Position numbers and translations under genes: made by a program
Assembly (NCBI GenBank): GCA_028752905.1
Contig: JAQNBH010000002.1
Location: 15,977,890-16,041,889, forward strand
From: Cladorhizidae sp. MBARI D1340-BT2
Taxonomy: Eukaryota > Porifera > Demospongiae > Poecilosclerida > Cladorhizidae
DNA length: 64,000 nt
Reading direction: 5' to 3'
In this document: piece after piece, positions 12,693 through 22,756 of the stretch
How positions within the stretch are numbered: the stretch's first letter is position 1
Layout: each line of letters begins with the position of its first letter
The notes under the pieces: generated by a model
The model's database searches: none
Seen by the model: the letters and a program-made list of their open reading frames with translations, nothing else
What the model was told of the DNA's origin: nothing

Positions 12693-15600
12693 TACTTATC
12701 GGCACACGAACGGTCCCGACCTCGTAATTTACTACAGGAATAACACAGGAAGTTGCTTCTTGCACTGGAATGTAGATTATTCATTGTGCAAGCATCCGCC
12801 AAGTCTCAGCAATTACTTAGCTGTGGCTAAAGGACAACGGACCCATAGGAGTATCATTTATTGTCATCCCGTACCTATTACTGTCTCCAATGCAATTCTC
12901 TCTTCTCAATTATCGGCAGGAACAAATGTTTTTGTGTAGAGAACTAATACAGAACTGTAAATACAAAAGTGCATCACATATTAATATCTAACACTGTGAA
13001 GGGGTAGTTGGTGTTATAAAGAAGGTGTCTAAGGCTCCTCGCTTAGGACTACCTTCTCCCTTCAGTTAATATGTGCTGCCACCAGAGTCTATCTTTAAGT
13101 ATCGCCTTAGTTAATACCGAGATTTAGGGTGCTGACGAAAACTATGGTGAAGACAAGACTAATCACAAATGGCTGACAGGACCTTTTATAAGTCCTGCCA
13201 GAGTGAGACAGGATACAGGAAGTAACCACAATTACATGCACACAGAGAGTCCACCTGACATTACATCACTACACTCACAACCACATTCACAATTAACACC
13301 AAGTTCACAATTAACTTAATGCATGCACTCAAACGACTGTTAGGTTCATCATCATTGATGAAAGCGAAGATAATGGCCTGGCTGGCTATGTCAAGCAGCC
13401 CTCGACAAGAACCCATGATCAGCTATCGATACATATTAACTTTTCTTGGACATTGCAGTGATATATATCACAATAACAAGGTATATAGCTAGCTATGAAC
13501 ATCACACAATACAGAAAGAGCTTAACTTTTCTTCACCATTCGCATTGTACTCAACCGAGTCAATACATTCTTCGTGAAGCCACCGATCACAGACACACCT
13601 GACCCATTCAACATGAACACTCACAGTACACCGACACATTCGTAGTGTTTTCAGCCTGTGAAGCTCCAGATGTTGCTGTAGATGTTGAAACCAATGAGAT
13701 ACTTTTTTGCTGCTTCGGTTGTGAGGTTGAACCCCACTTTCGAAGTAGTGCCTTTTTAGCTGGTACATTCTTCTTTTCTGCTGCCTTCTTGTGCTGCTCC
13801 TCTACTCTCTTCTTTGCAAGGTCATCTCTTTCTCTCTTCTTCTCTTCCCTTTCAAGTTTTCTTCTTCCACTACTCTTTTTTTCATGTGTTCCTTCGCTTT
13901 CAAAAAAAGTATGCTTTCTAGACTCGTCAAAATACATGATCCTGTCACTCAGTTGGCTGGTGTCTCCTAGACTTGGGTGTTCCGGTACATACTGTATCAA
14001 GTACTTAGAAATCATGTCTGGGCTTAGAGAGTGACAAGACTTACTGGATCCAACAGAGGACCTACTAGAACCAATTGTAGAAGCTGGAGATATTTAACGT
14101 TGCGAATAGGGGTTATTTGAGTTGGAAGACAAGGTGGTCCACCGTTTAAATGTATGGTAGAGGGGGGAATAAACTTGATGTAGATGCAGGCAGAGGAGAC
14201 ATACCTGCAGTAGATATAGCCAATTATAGGGTAACTGGTAGCTAAACATTCCTAATTCACAAATTATATTCATCTTAGCTAGCTAGACTGCACAACCATG
14301 CATATAACATTATGATGCTTACATGAAGGGATTAGCCCGAGCTGAGCCAGATAGAGGAGAGTTCACAACTGATGGAGGTGGAGTAAGTCCTGATGGAAGA
14401 GATGTGTCTGGTTGAAAAGATAGAGGGAGGGTCTTTCTTGATGGATCCAGGGTAGAGCCAAGTGTAGGGGAAGGGGTCAATGCCTCAACTGGTGATACAT
14501 CCGAGAAAAAATTAACGAATGAACATAGAAGACACCATCAGCCTTAACTGCTCCATCTGAATCAGAATCATGCATATAATTGAGTCACGAGTGAGGAGGT
14601 TCTCATTGTAATTGCATGGCAACGCCCCTGGATGATTAATATCTAACCAAGCTATTGTCATGGGATCATCATACACATCATACCCTTCTTCATACCTAGT
14701 TTCAAACCACAGTTTGTCATCAGGTGTAAACATGATGTGGCTAGGAGATTGATCTGGAGAAACAGCAAATTGGTTATCACAGATATCTTGGTCGCTTCTG
14801 AGGATTTTTGTCAGATAATTGAAGACAAGGATCATGATCCAGTACAGCCTTAGGGTTAAATGGATACACAGCACACACGTCCTGAAATCGCTGATGATTG
14901 TTCTTGGTACCATGGTATTCATCCAGGCTGTATTCAACAAGCTGCTGAATTGATATTTGGTAATTACTTTACCTGGATTGGATTGAATGAAATCATGGCA
15001 AGCATCATGCCAGTGCTTTTTTAATGGACCAAATACTGCTGTATCTAGTGGTTGCATTTCATGAGTCGTATGAGGTACTAAGGTAAACAAAATGATATCA
15101 CTTTCTTTAGCTAGTCTAATAGCATCAGGATTGTAGTGTGAACTGTGACCATCAAGAAGTAGTAAGATTGGACGAACAGCAACAGCATACTTAAGGAAAT
15201 GGTCAGCAAACCACCCTTTAAACAATGTCATATCAACCCAGCCTCTGTCACTTAGGCCATAATTATGTTGTTCATGCCACTTCATCTTTTGTCCACTCCA
15301 TATTCAAACTCTTTGCATCAAAGATCACAAACAGAGGTATAGCCTGTCCAGCTGTGCTGACATACCCCTATTACTGTAATCTGACTCTTGTTTCCCGAAG
15401 TACGGTACCTAACTTTTTGTTGGCCTTTTAAAGTCATAACATGAGGTGGTCTAGTGGCATGCCTGACTCATCCACATTATATATTTGCCTTGGCATGTTC
15501 ATCAAGTTATTCTCCACCATAACCTCTTTCAAAAGTTTGAAGTAATTGTCTGCTTCTTGATTCATCATGGCATCCATCCTTACATTGGCTGTAGCATCTC

Positions 15601-16506
15601 CTTTGCGCAGGGAAAGGTGTGGCTGCCGCTTCAGAAATCTTCGAAACCATCCGTCAGAGATTCTGCCCCCAAGGGTTCCCTTATCACGAGCAACTGATTC
15701 TGCTATATGCATAATTCGTTTTCGGCTCTTTCCATATCCTATCTGTCCTACTGTCTGAAAGAACTCTCCAAGTTCAGTCTCTTCATTACTGGTTAAATAG
15801 GACACCAGGCCTGGCTTGGTCCCATGAACAACTTTACCGAGCTGCATATCCTGTAGTGTTGTTCTAGGGATTCCATACTCAAGCAGCTCTTTTGACAGGG
15901 GTTCTATTCCTTACTGCTTCTAGGGTAGCCAGCATAGAATCATTGGACCATTGCCTCCTTTTTACATGTCTTGTTGATCGTAAAATAGCAGGAGCTGACT
16001 TAGAGCGAAGTTGCTTTCTTCCTTTTCGAGGCATGTGCACTAAAATAATGAAATAAAAAAGATTGTTGTTCAACTATGCAAAAATTGGCTACAGTGTTGT
16101 TCAGCTATGCAAAACAATAGCTAGGTTTGGTATGTAGACGAGTTTTCAAAATGACAGTTAGCAAGATACTTAGTAAATACTGATACTTAGCAAGATACTT
16201 ACATAGCTCGTATTCTCTCGCTAAAAACTTATGGCTTTAGTAAGACGATAACTATTACCTCTTCCTTGTAGCTGGGCACTGGAAAAGATAGCTTGGACTC
16301 TCTTCCAAATCTTCAACAAACACAAAGAGAACAAAGAGACTGACCTTCAATTAACACTGGAGGCTCTGAGAGTCTTGCACCAGGAGAAATATCAGGCAAT
16401 AGCTAGTTTCCGTATTCTTCCGTACATTTTCCGTGACACACGTGCTGATAAATCATCGCTTTTTGGTGCCGATAATTGGTGCATACCGATAATTGGCAGC
16501 TTACGC
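12693..16506 (-). mobile_element. pogo/Tigger-like DNA transposon
   Basis: Comparison with unit 2 near 30160-30170 gives the insertion point directly. The flank reads gactgaca-TA on the left (TA 12691-12692) and TA-ctatttatccc on the right (TA 16507-16508), and unit 2 has the single TA. The 3.8-kb insert therefore shows the TA target duplication of the Tc1/mariner superfamily. Copies of ttatcggca occur near both ends: 12696-12705 and about 12912 on the left, and inverted as tgccgataa near 16468 and again towards the right end. Long perfect terminal repeats are not visible. The insert carries a decayed transposase on the minus strand. Confidence 0.8.
13502..16034 (-). pseudogene. Decayed pogo-like DDE transposase
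   Basis: Reading leftwards from MPRKGRK at 16034, the order is: a basic N-terminus; a psq/CENPB-type helix-turn-helix (NDSMLATLEAVRNRTPVKRA, then YGIPRTTLQD in another frame); a DDE_1 catalytic core with NVDESG near 15460 and LLLLDGHSSHYNPD near 15160; PHTTHEMQPLDTAVFGPLKK; and a charged linker with KKRERDD. It ends in a PHD-finger-like C-terminus near 13502-13650 (CECSC...WVRC..C..WLHEECID). At least two frameshifts, near 15880 and 15440-15300, and in-frame stops break it. The architecture fits the pogo/Tigger/jerky family; the terminal zinc-finger module is known from related animal transposases. Not functional as it stands. Confidence 0.8.
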
Positions 16507-17235
16507 TACTATTTATCCCTAGTGATGTCATTATCAACTATTAATTTTTAGCCAACATTTAAATTACCACTGTATGTCATAATTATAAATTGGCATTTTC
16601 ACCACTGTAACATCAGCACAACATTCATTTGACTCTTTCGTGGCTGGAGATAAGAAGGCAGTTTATAACTCAACCTATGTTTGAGTGTACAACATTAACT
16701 TTAACTGGTAACCTAGTTAACTGATCACACTGTAACAAAATTTAGAGAATGCGGGAATGAAACTGCATGTGTAGAAAACTATTAAGATATGCAATGGAAG
16801 AGAAGAAGACTTGGTCAAACTATGAGAACATGCTGCTATTGTTGAAGTTGCGAAACTGTTGAGTCACAAAGATTACTTGGACATGGAAGATTGGCTAATT
16901 GTTTACAAAATACAGTATTAAAACTATATAATTATGTTAACCCTCTTCCTACCAAGTTAGAAATCACAAAAAATGATAGACAAAACTGTAGTGCCCCTTA
17001 ACCAGACTGTGTAACTCCATTTTTAATATATACACCATTTCTGAAAGTAATGTATTACAAATTTGTTCAGAAAGAATGGAAGATTCTATTTTCTGCTATT
17101 TTGACCACAAATTTCGCTTTTTCTTAGTTTTAATTTTTTAAACAAGAAGTGCTACTTAGTAAATTACTAGATGCTAACATGCATTCAACAGCAAAAAAAA
17201 AAATTCAAAAGTGAAATGAAGTAACAGAATGTAGT

Positions 17236-20094
17236 CAGTTACGGAGTCTATCACTTTGGGGATGGTGCCACTTCATAAAACCGTCACGTTCATGGGTAAA
17301 GCATAGGTAAACTTTGCATTTTACACAAAATTTCTCTGTACGACGATAATGCTTGTTGGATTTACACAAAGTAAAATACTTCCTGTCTTTCCCATATTGC
17401 AGTCTATGTGTTGCTCGAACATCAGACCTTACAGGTCTACCCACGGGAGATGTCATGGATTGGGCAGACAAAGAAGCTGACAAAAGATCCTGCATCAAAC
17501 TTCCAAGAAATTTTTTGTGGTCATATTTGGGCCTTTGGCTTTGGGGAATTTTTTTTTCGGTACAAAATGTAAGCATTGGTGGTGGCTATGTCAATGCAGT
17601 GGGACATCAGTCTTTTCCAGTATTTATGGGTCTGCCGCCTTGTCTGGAAGTACTGAAGAAGCTGGTCTGAAAGATCAACTCCTCCCATATGCCGGTTGTA
17701 GTGTTAAATCCCATCTGGAATTGAAACCAATATCTCCTGAGCTCCAATTGATGTCTTCACTCTTCTCTTTACCTAGTAGTTAGATTCCCCAAGTGAACAG
17801 TTGAAGCAACACATACTGCCTTGGTATCTCTACAAAGGCAGACAACAATTGGCCCATCCCTGATCCAAAACCCATACCCCCTCTGGTATGCAGGCTGTAG
17901 CATCTTTTTCTTCTGCAGTCCAAGAGCAGCTGGACACCCCCTTCGAGTGGGATCTATCACCCTACAGCACCAAACCCCTTGTTGACCAAGTCACTTAAGG
18001 CTTAAGGGGGGAATAATGTCAAAAAAATACACCTCGACAATACCAATCATAACTTCCACCCACTACCCTCTATCAACATAATGTTTGTACCAAAATGTAG
18101 CTTATTATATAGCTTTATTTAATGACTTTTGTCATAGGTATTTTTTATGCCAAAGTGTCAGCAACTTTTGCCCTGTCCTTGAATTAAAAACCATTAATAA
18201 TGCTAAGTGGCTGTTAGGTGGTTTATGGTAAGAGTACTACATGTAGTAGTTTCACCTAAACTATTTGAATCAGTATGATAATGCACCACAGGAGAGGGGG
18301 GAAAAAACCCATACAAACAGATATGCTGGTCTATACCCAACACATCTCATAACAGTGAAAATAAATTAGTTTAGGTTAAAGAGCACACAATAAACATTCT
18401 GGTGATATATAAATTATGGAGTTTGGGTGAGAAATTAGGGAGAAATTTGTGGAAATATGTGGAAATTCTAACGCGACGCGGTTCTTCTTCATTCCTTACT
18501 GGGTTTCTATGAAAATAGTGAGTGCAAAAGCTGTCGTAACTGCATCATAGAATTTTCAAATGTTCTTAAACTTGGAATATGACTTCAATATGAGCAAATA
18601 CACCAATTAAAATAGTTTGAAAAATTTGTTAAAAAAGTGAAAAATTAGCATTTTGACATTATTCCCCCCTTAATTAAGAGTGTAGGGGGTGAATTAAAAT
18701 TATCTGTGTAGACAATATAACCCAGATTCTCCAGCCCTTCAACCATGTTTATCACGACATTGTAACTTAGCTCTTAGAAGACACTGTTCTCCTACTTTCC
18801 CTCGATAGACAGAAAAATTCCATGTGTAACCATTGGCCGAATCACACAGCACCCACAACTCGAACCCCCACTTTGTTGGTTTCATTCGTACATATTGCTT
18901 ACAGATGAAGCGACCCTTGTTCTTCACCATTCGTTCATCCACCGACACATGCTGACTGGGCTGGTACTGTTTCATGCAACTAGCCTCCAACCTTTCGAGA
19001 AGAAACCGAACTTTATAAAGGTGATCGGTGGGATCAATGTTACACGGATTGTTGTCACTGATTGAAGAAATGTCAAGATAGAGGAGAAAATATTCCTGCT
19101 CAATTGAACACTCTGTATAAATTAGGAGAAAAGTGAGTCTTTGGACCAGTATGAGAAGTAGTCCTCTCGTGGAGGCCCATGTACACAACTATGGCCAAAA
19201 AGAGCTTACTATAATCAGTTCCTCTTTGGGGTGAAACTTCTAGCTGTATTTGTATTTATCCTGGAACAGCTTAGCATAAGAATTACTGTTTATACAAATC
19301 GTATCGATGATATCCTGGTCAAAGAAGAGGAGGAAGTATAATCCAAAGCACTGTTTGTTTCTGAGGGGATATTGGGACTGGTGTTCAGTTTGGTGTGAAG
19401 ACTGGTTCAGATACAGTAGCTGTATCAACATCAGTCAACTTCTTCATACCTGTGTGTGGAGGAATGGTATAGAGATTTGAGTTGAGATAATATTTGTGTG
19501 CAGTGTGTATAACATGGCTCATCCAAAGGTGATGATCTTGGACTTGGCCTCTTCCTCCACCCCTTGTTTGCCCTCTTCCTCTTTTTCTTCCTACACCCCT
19601 TGTTCGTACTCTTCCTACACCCCTTGCTCGTCCTCTTGGTTGTCCTCTTCTTGCACCCCTTGCTCATCCTCTTCCTACACCCCTTGCTTGTCCTCTTCCT
19701 ACACCACTTCTTCGGCCTCTCACTCTATCACTATTATAATTCAAGAATTATCAAATTTGTAGGTATCCTATATAAAATCTTCTTATTTGTATAAGTCTTA
19801 CCTGTCAGTGTCTGATGAACTTCCCTCTTCTTCAGTCTCAGAAGACTCATCCTTTTCCTTACCATCAAAGTTGAATGGTTGCCTGTCGTCATCATTGCTC
19901 TGATCATTCATCATGGACTCATCTAGCTCTTGATCAATCGTCATGGCCTCATCTAGCTCTTGGTCAAAGTCTTGAATAGCCTCTGGTTCTCTCAGGTTCA
20001 GCTCATCTAGATGATGGCCAAGGTCTTCAATAGCCTCTGGATCAGAGAGATCTAAAATTTCATCCGCGTAAGAGCTAGAGCTAGATGTATCCAA
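17236..20094 (-). pseudogene. Decayed piggyBac transposase
   Basis: Order on the minus strand: an acidic Ser/Asp/Glu-rich N-terminus from 20094 (MDTSSSSSYADEILDLSD); a Lys/Arg-rich stretch encoded by a short tandem repeat (about 19540-19720); QDIIDTICINSNSYAKLFQD near 19260-19330; then QHVSVDERMVKNKGRF near 18940 and KPTKWGFELWVLCDSANGYT near 18850. After these come YIVYTDNF near 18690 and, beyond the nested MITE, IVVCLCRDTKAVCVAS near 17830. The C-terminal Cys-rich zinc-binding domain is FTLCKSNKHYRRTEKFCVKC near 17310. Domain order and motifs are those of DDE_Tnp_1_7 piggyBac transposases. Several frameshifts and stops plus the MITE insertion make it inactive. Confidence 0.8.
18006..18669. 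mobile_element. Nested TTAA-flanked MITE
   Basis: The segment is bounded by TTAA at 18002-18005 and 18670-18673 and has perfect 19-bp inverted ends GGGGGGAATAATGTCAAAA. It is 664 bp long with no coding potential. TTAA target choice and a G/C-run terminus point to a non-autonomous element moved by a piggyBac-type transposase. It sits inside the piggyBac transposase gene, just after the sequence for its TDNF motif. Confidence 0.88.
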
Positions 20095-20888
20095 ACTAGA
20101 GCTCTCTCAAACATGGACACAACTTCTGCTGCATCAAATGTTCTAGTAGGGCCAGACAAAGACTCAGCCATGCTAGAAGAGCACAGAGCTAGAATATGCA
20201 GCTCATGGCTATGCTGGAGGAATATTCTAGAAAACTTACCACATGACAAGGTGTGTAGACAACACACTTCAGCTAATTAATTTTACACTAATTTGCAAGC
20301 TTTTTTATTCCCAAATCTCTCAAGTTAACATCATAATTTTTTACATATTCAGGTAAAGTTATCTTTCTAGAATGTATATGGCAAGTTTCAGGGCTTAAAC
20401 CCTTATCAGTTTTTGGCTATTGTTTTTGAGATTGCCAGCATGGAACTGCAAGTGAGAATGGAGTTCAACTTTCTGTTAGTTTAATGATTGAAGCTGATGG
20501 TGATTAAACAGCAGTTGCAAGTTATATAAGTCCGAGGAGGAGCAAAGCAGAAAACATTGTGATTGCCAACAGTAGTATATGTTAATGTTTCAATAAAGTA
20601 TGTAGCTACTTTGCCGGTCCATGTAGATGTTGTGATTGAATATGAGATGGGGCTAAATCCAGTGCAATCAACCCCCTCCCTCCCTCACCCCCTCATATTG
20701 TAATGGTAAAGATTCCACTATTCTGCAACTGAGTAAAATTCCTAACTGATTTGTCCAATGCTGACAATAGCCATTACTGGAGTTGGCTACTTACTCCAGT
20801 TTTAGCATGTAGAAGATTCTGGAATTTGATTGTGTTTGTATGTGATGTTTTTCTGTTTGCAATTTCATTTTTGCTTACTGACATGCAG

Positions 20889-22756
20889 GTTCTTCACGAG
20901 GTTGTTATTGTAGAGTCAATCATTGGCAAGCTTGTAGTCTTGGAGATCAAAGAATGAAAAAATCTTGTAAGCTGAAATTGTCTAGATGTATATAGCCATC
21001 ATTGTAGTGTAGATAACAATTCTGATGTTGGACATTCAAGGAATATTTTTGATCTAGCTATACTTGGGTCTACATTAACATTTTGTTCTTATTGCAGATA
21101 GAATAGCTCAGGCCATTGCACCACTGACCACTCATGTTGAATTCAAGTGTCAGGTTGGGGGTGTTCAGAATTTCGATTGGCTATTTGGGAAAAGTATTTC
21201 CTCTTTAAGTGTGATTGATACAAGATCGAACACAGATATTAGTGAGAGAAGAATCGGAGGAACGAGCATTCTAACTTTGAGAAATATAGAGCATGGAAAG
21301 GAAGGAATATATAACTGCACATCTCCTGATTTTTATATCCCACAGCCACTGTATGTGCTCATTGTGGAAGGTATGTGTCTTTATTAGCATGCAATCTGTA
21401 GCTCTATATCAGTATACCTTTAGATGTGCATGAATACTAGCATCTACTTTTTTATCTTCAGGTCATGCATTCTTCAGGACATGTCCTGAAAGTGGCAGTG
21501 GCCAAAACTGTGGTACTGCAATATCCCTGCAATCAGAGGTTGGGGGTAGTGCCATATTTGATGCTCGTTTGGGATACCGAGGTGGTGGTTCCTGCGGGTA
21601 TAAACAGGAAGTGTATGTGTTTGAACGTTTAAAGGTACAGGATGGAGGAGGATTCCACAAGTTGTATAGATGCTTTAGGGAATCTTGTAATAACTCCAGC
21701 AAAATTAGTGCATATCATCAAAGGATGGATATGTCTGGTTTTAATGTTACACTGAGTGATCTGAGGTTCTCTGATTCTGGGCAATATGAAGCGCACATGG
21801 TATTATATGATAATCGCTTCTTTCTAAAAACTATCACTATCACCAGGAAGTATGCACTTCTGGTCACTGCAGGTATGTTCTCTTTTATACTATATATTAA
21901 TGACAGTTTACTTTTGTTCTCTGTAAAGCATAATTATTCTCCTTCCTAGTATAAGGATCCTAATAATTCTTATAGTAGATAATAGTTTATGACCTAGTAT
22001 TAGTATCCTATTGCTATTGTTTGAAAATTGTTGAGTTAGGTAAATTACTGAAATTTTTTTAATGTCATCAGTGCAGAGAAATATGTTCTGAATGCATTGT
22101 TGCTCTCCTTACAGTTAGTTGAAAGCTTTTTGTGTTCAAATATGAAGTTATCTGAATAGGTTGTTTAATGCATGTTTGTTTATGACACATAGTAGTAATT
22201 AGTAGAAGACAGCATTTCCACAGATAATGTGTTTTGTGGAGGTGATTCACACTGTAAATTTGTCTCTAGCTATATATATCTGTGCTTCTTTTAATAATGA
22301 AGTGTCTATCTAGCTATAGCTACATGTTATACCACAATTATCCGTTATTCACAGTGGACAAAATTGATTTAGCTCTAGTAGCTAGTTATATCTCATGAGC
22401 TTTCTGTTTTACTCAAAACAGCTGTCTTGTCTGCTGCATATAATTTATTATATATGGGCAAGCTCACCCTTAGCCAACTAAAACATGTAGAATAATATTA
22501 TTGCAAGAAAATGGAGCAAATTTATCTAACATGCATACCCTGCAATTGTTAAGATGCAAGAGAGATTTTTTTGTGCATGTTTGTCAATTATATTCACAAA
22601 TTTTTGAAATTGCCCACTTACCTTGTGACGTGAGCAGTCAATGAGGTGAGAGTTCCCTTTTTGTCTTCAGTGAACTAATACTTATACATCCACCTTTCTT
22701 CTCCAGGAATGATTGAATGCAATTGTGATAATGCATATCCGCAAAAGTATAACTAA
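20889..22756 (+). CDS. Secreted Ig-like protein, beta copy
   Basis: Exons are 20889-20966 (Cys mini-domain SSRGCYCRVNHWQACSLGD), 21098-21370 (Ig-like 1: FKCQVGG, FDWLFG, KEGIYNC), 21462-21872 (Ig-like 2: GHAFFRTCP, GGSCGY, DSGQYEA) and a proposed terminal exon 22707-22756 ending ECNCDNAYPQKYN-stop. All junctions are GT-AG and phase 1, and the internal exons are 78, 273 and 411 nt. The terminal exon has a strong acceptor (cctttcttctccag) and is kept in beta-prime. The start is unsettled. A hydrophobic frame upstream (MFFCLQFHFCLLTC, about 20845-20886) is one base out of register with the mini-domain. Either the signal peptide lies in a separate upstream exon spliced at 20888, or there is a frameshift. 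Without a start the mature part is about 270 residues. A secreted product is inferred. Confidence 0.7.

Larger units (their letters stand above)
16941..20394 (-). mobile_element. piggyBac-type DNA transposon (limits approximate)
   Basis: Unit 2 lacks this segment, where its sequence runs through at about 30.58-30.70 kb. The left side starts TTAA-CCCT (TTAA 16937-16940), as expected for a piggyBac end. On the right the best candidate is TTAA at 20395-20398, but the two ends do not form a clear inverted repeat, so the right limit is uncertain. Inside lies a decayed piggyBac transposase on the minus strand, interrupted by a nested MITE. Confidence 0.65.

Noticed and set aside
12667..12939. Open frame of about 90 codons on the plus strand that at first resembled an extra Ig exon (VPITVSNA similar to the CTISNA motif of member A)
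   Set aside because: Comparison with unit 2 shows it lies inside the pogo-like insertion and spans its subterminal repeats. The resemblance is short and there is no acceptor in the right phase.
19496..19794. Cys/Ser/Pro-rich plus-strand frames
   Set aside because: Antisense of the Lys/Arg-rich repeat section of the piggyBac transposase.
20751..20957. 68-codon plus-strand frame, repeated at 33994-34215, that looks conserved between units
   Set aside because: It overlaps the Cys mini-domain exon in another frame and is conserved only because the DNA is duplicated. The mini-domain frame has family matches in all other members, this one has none.
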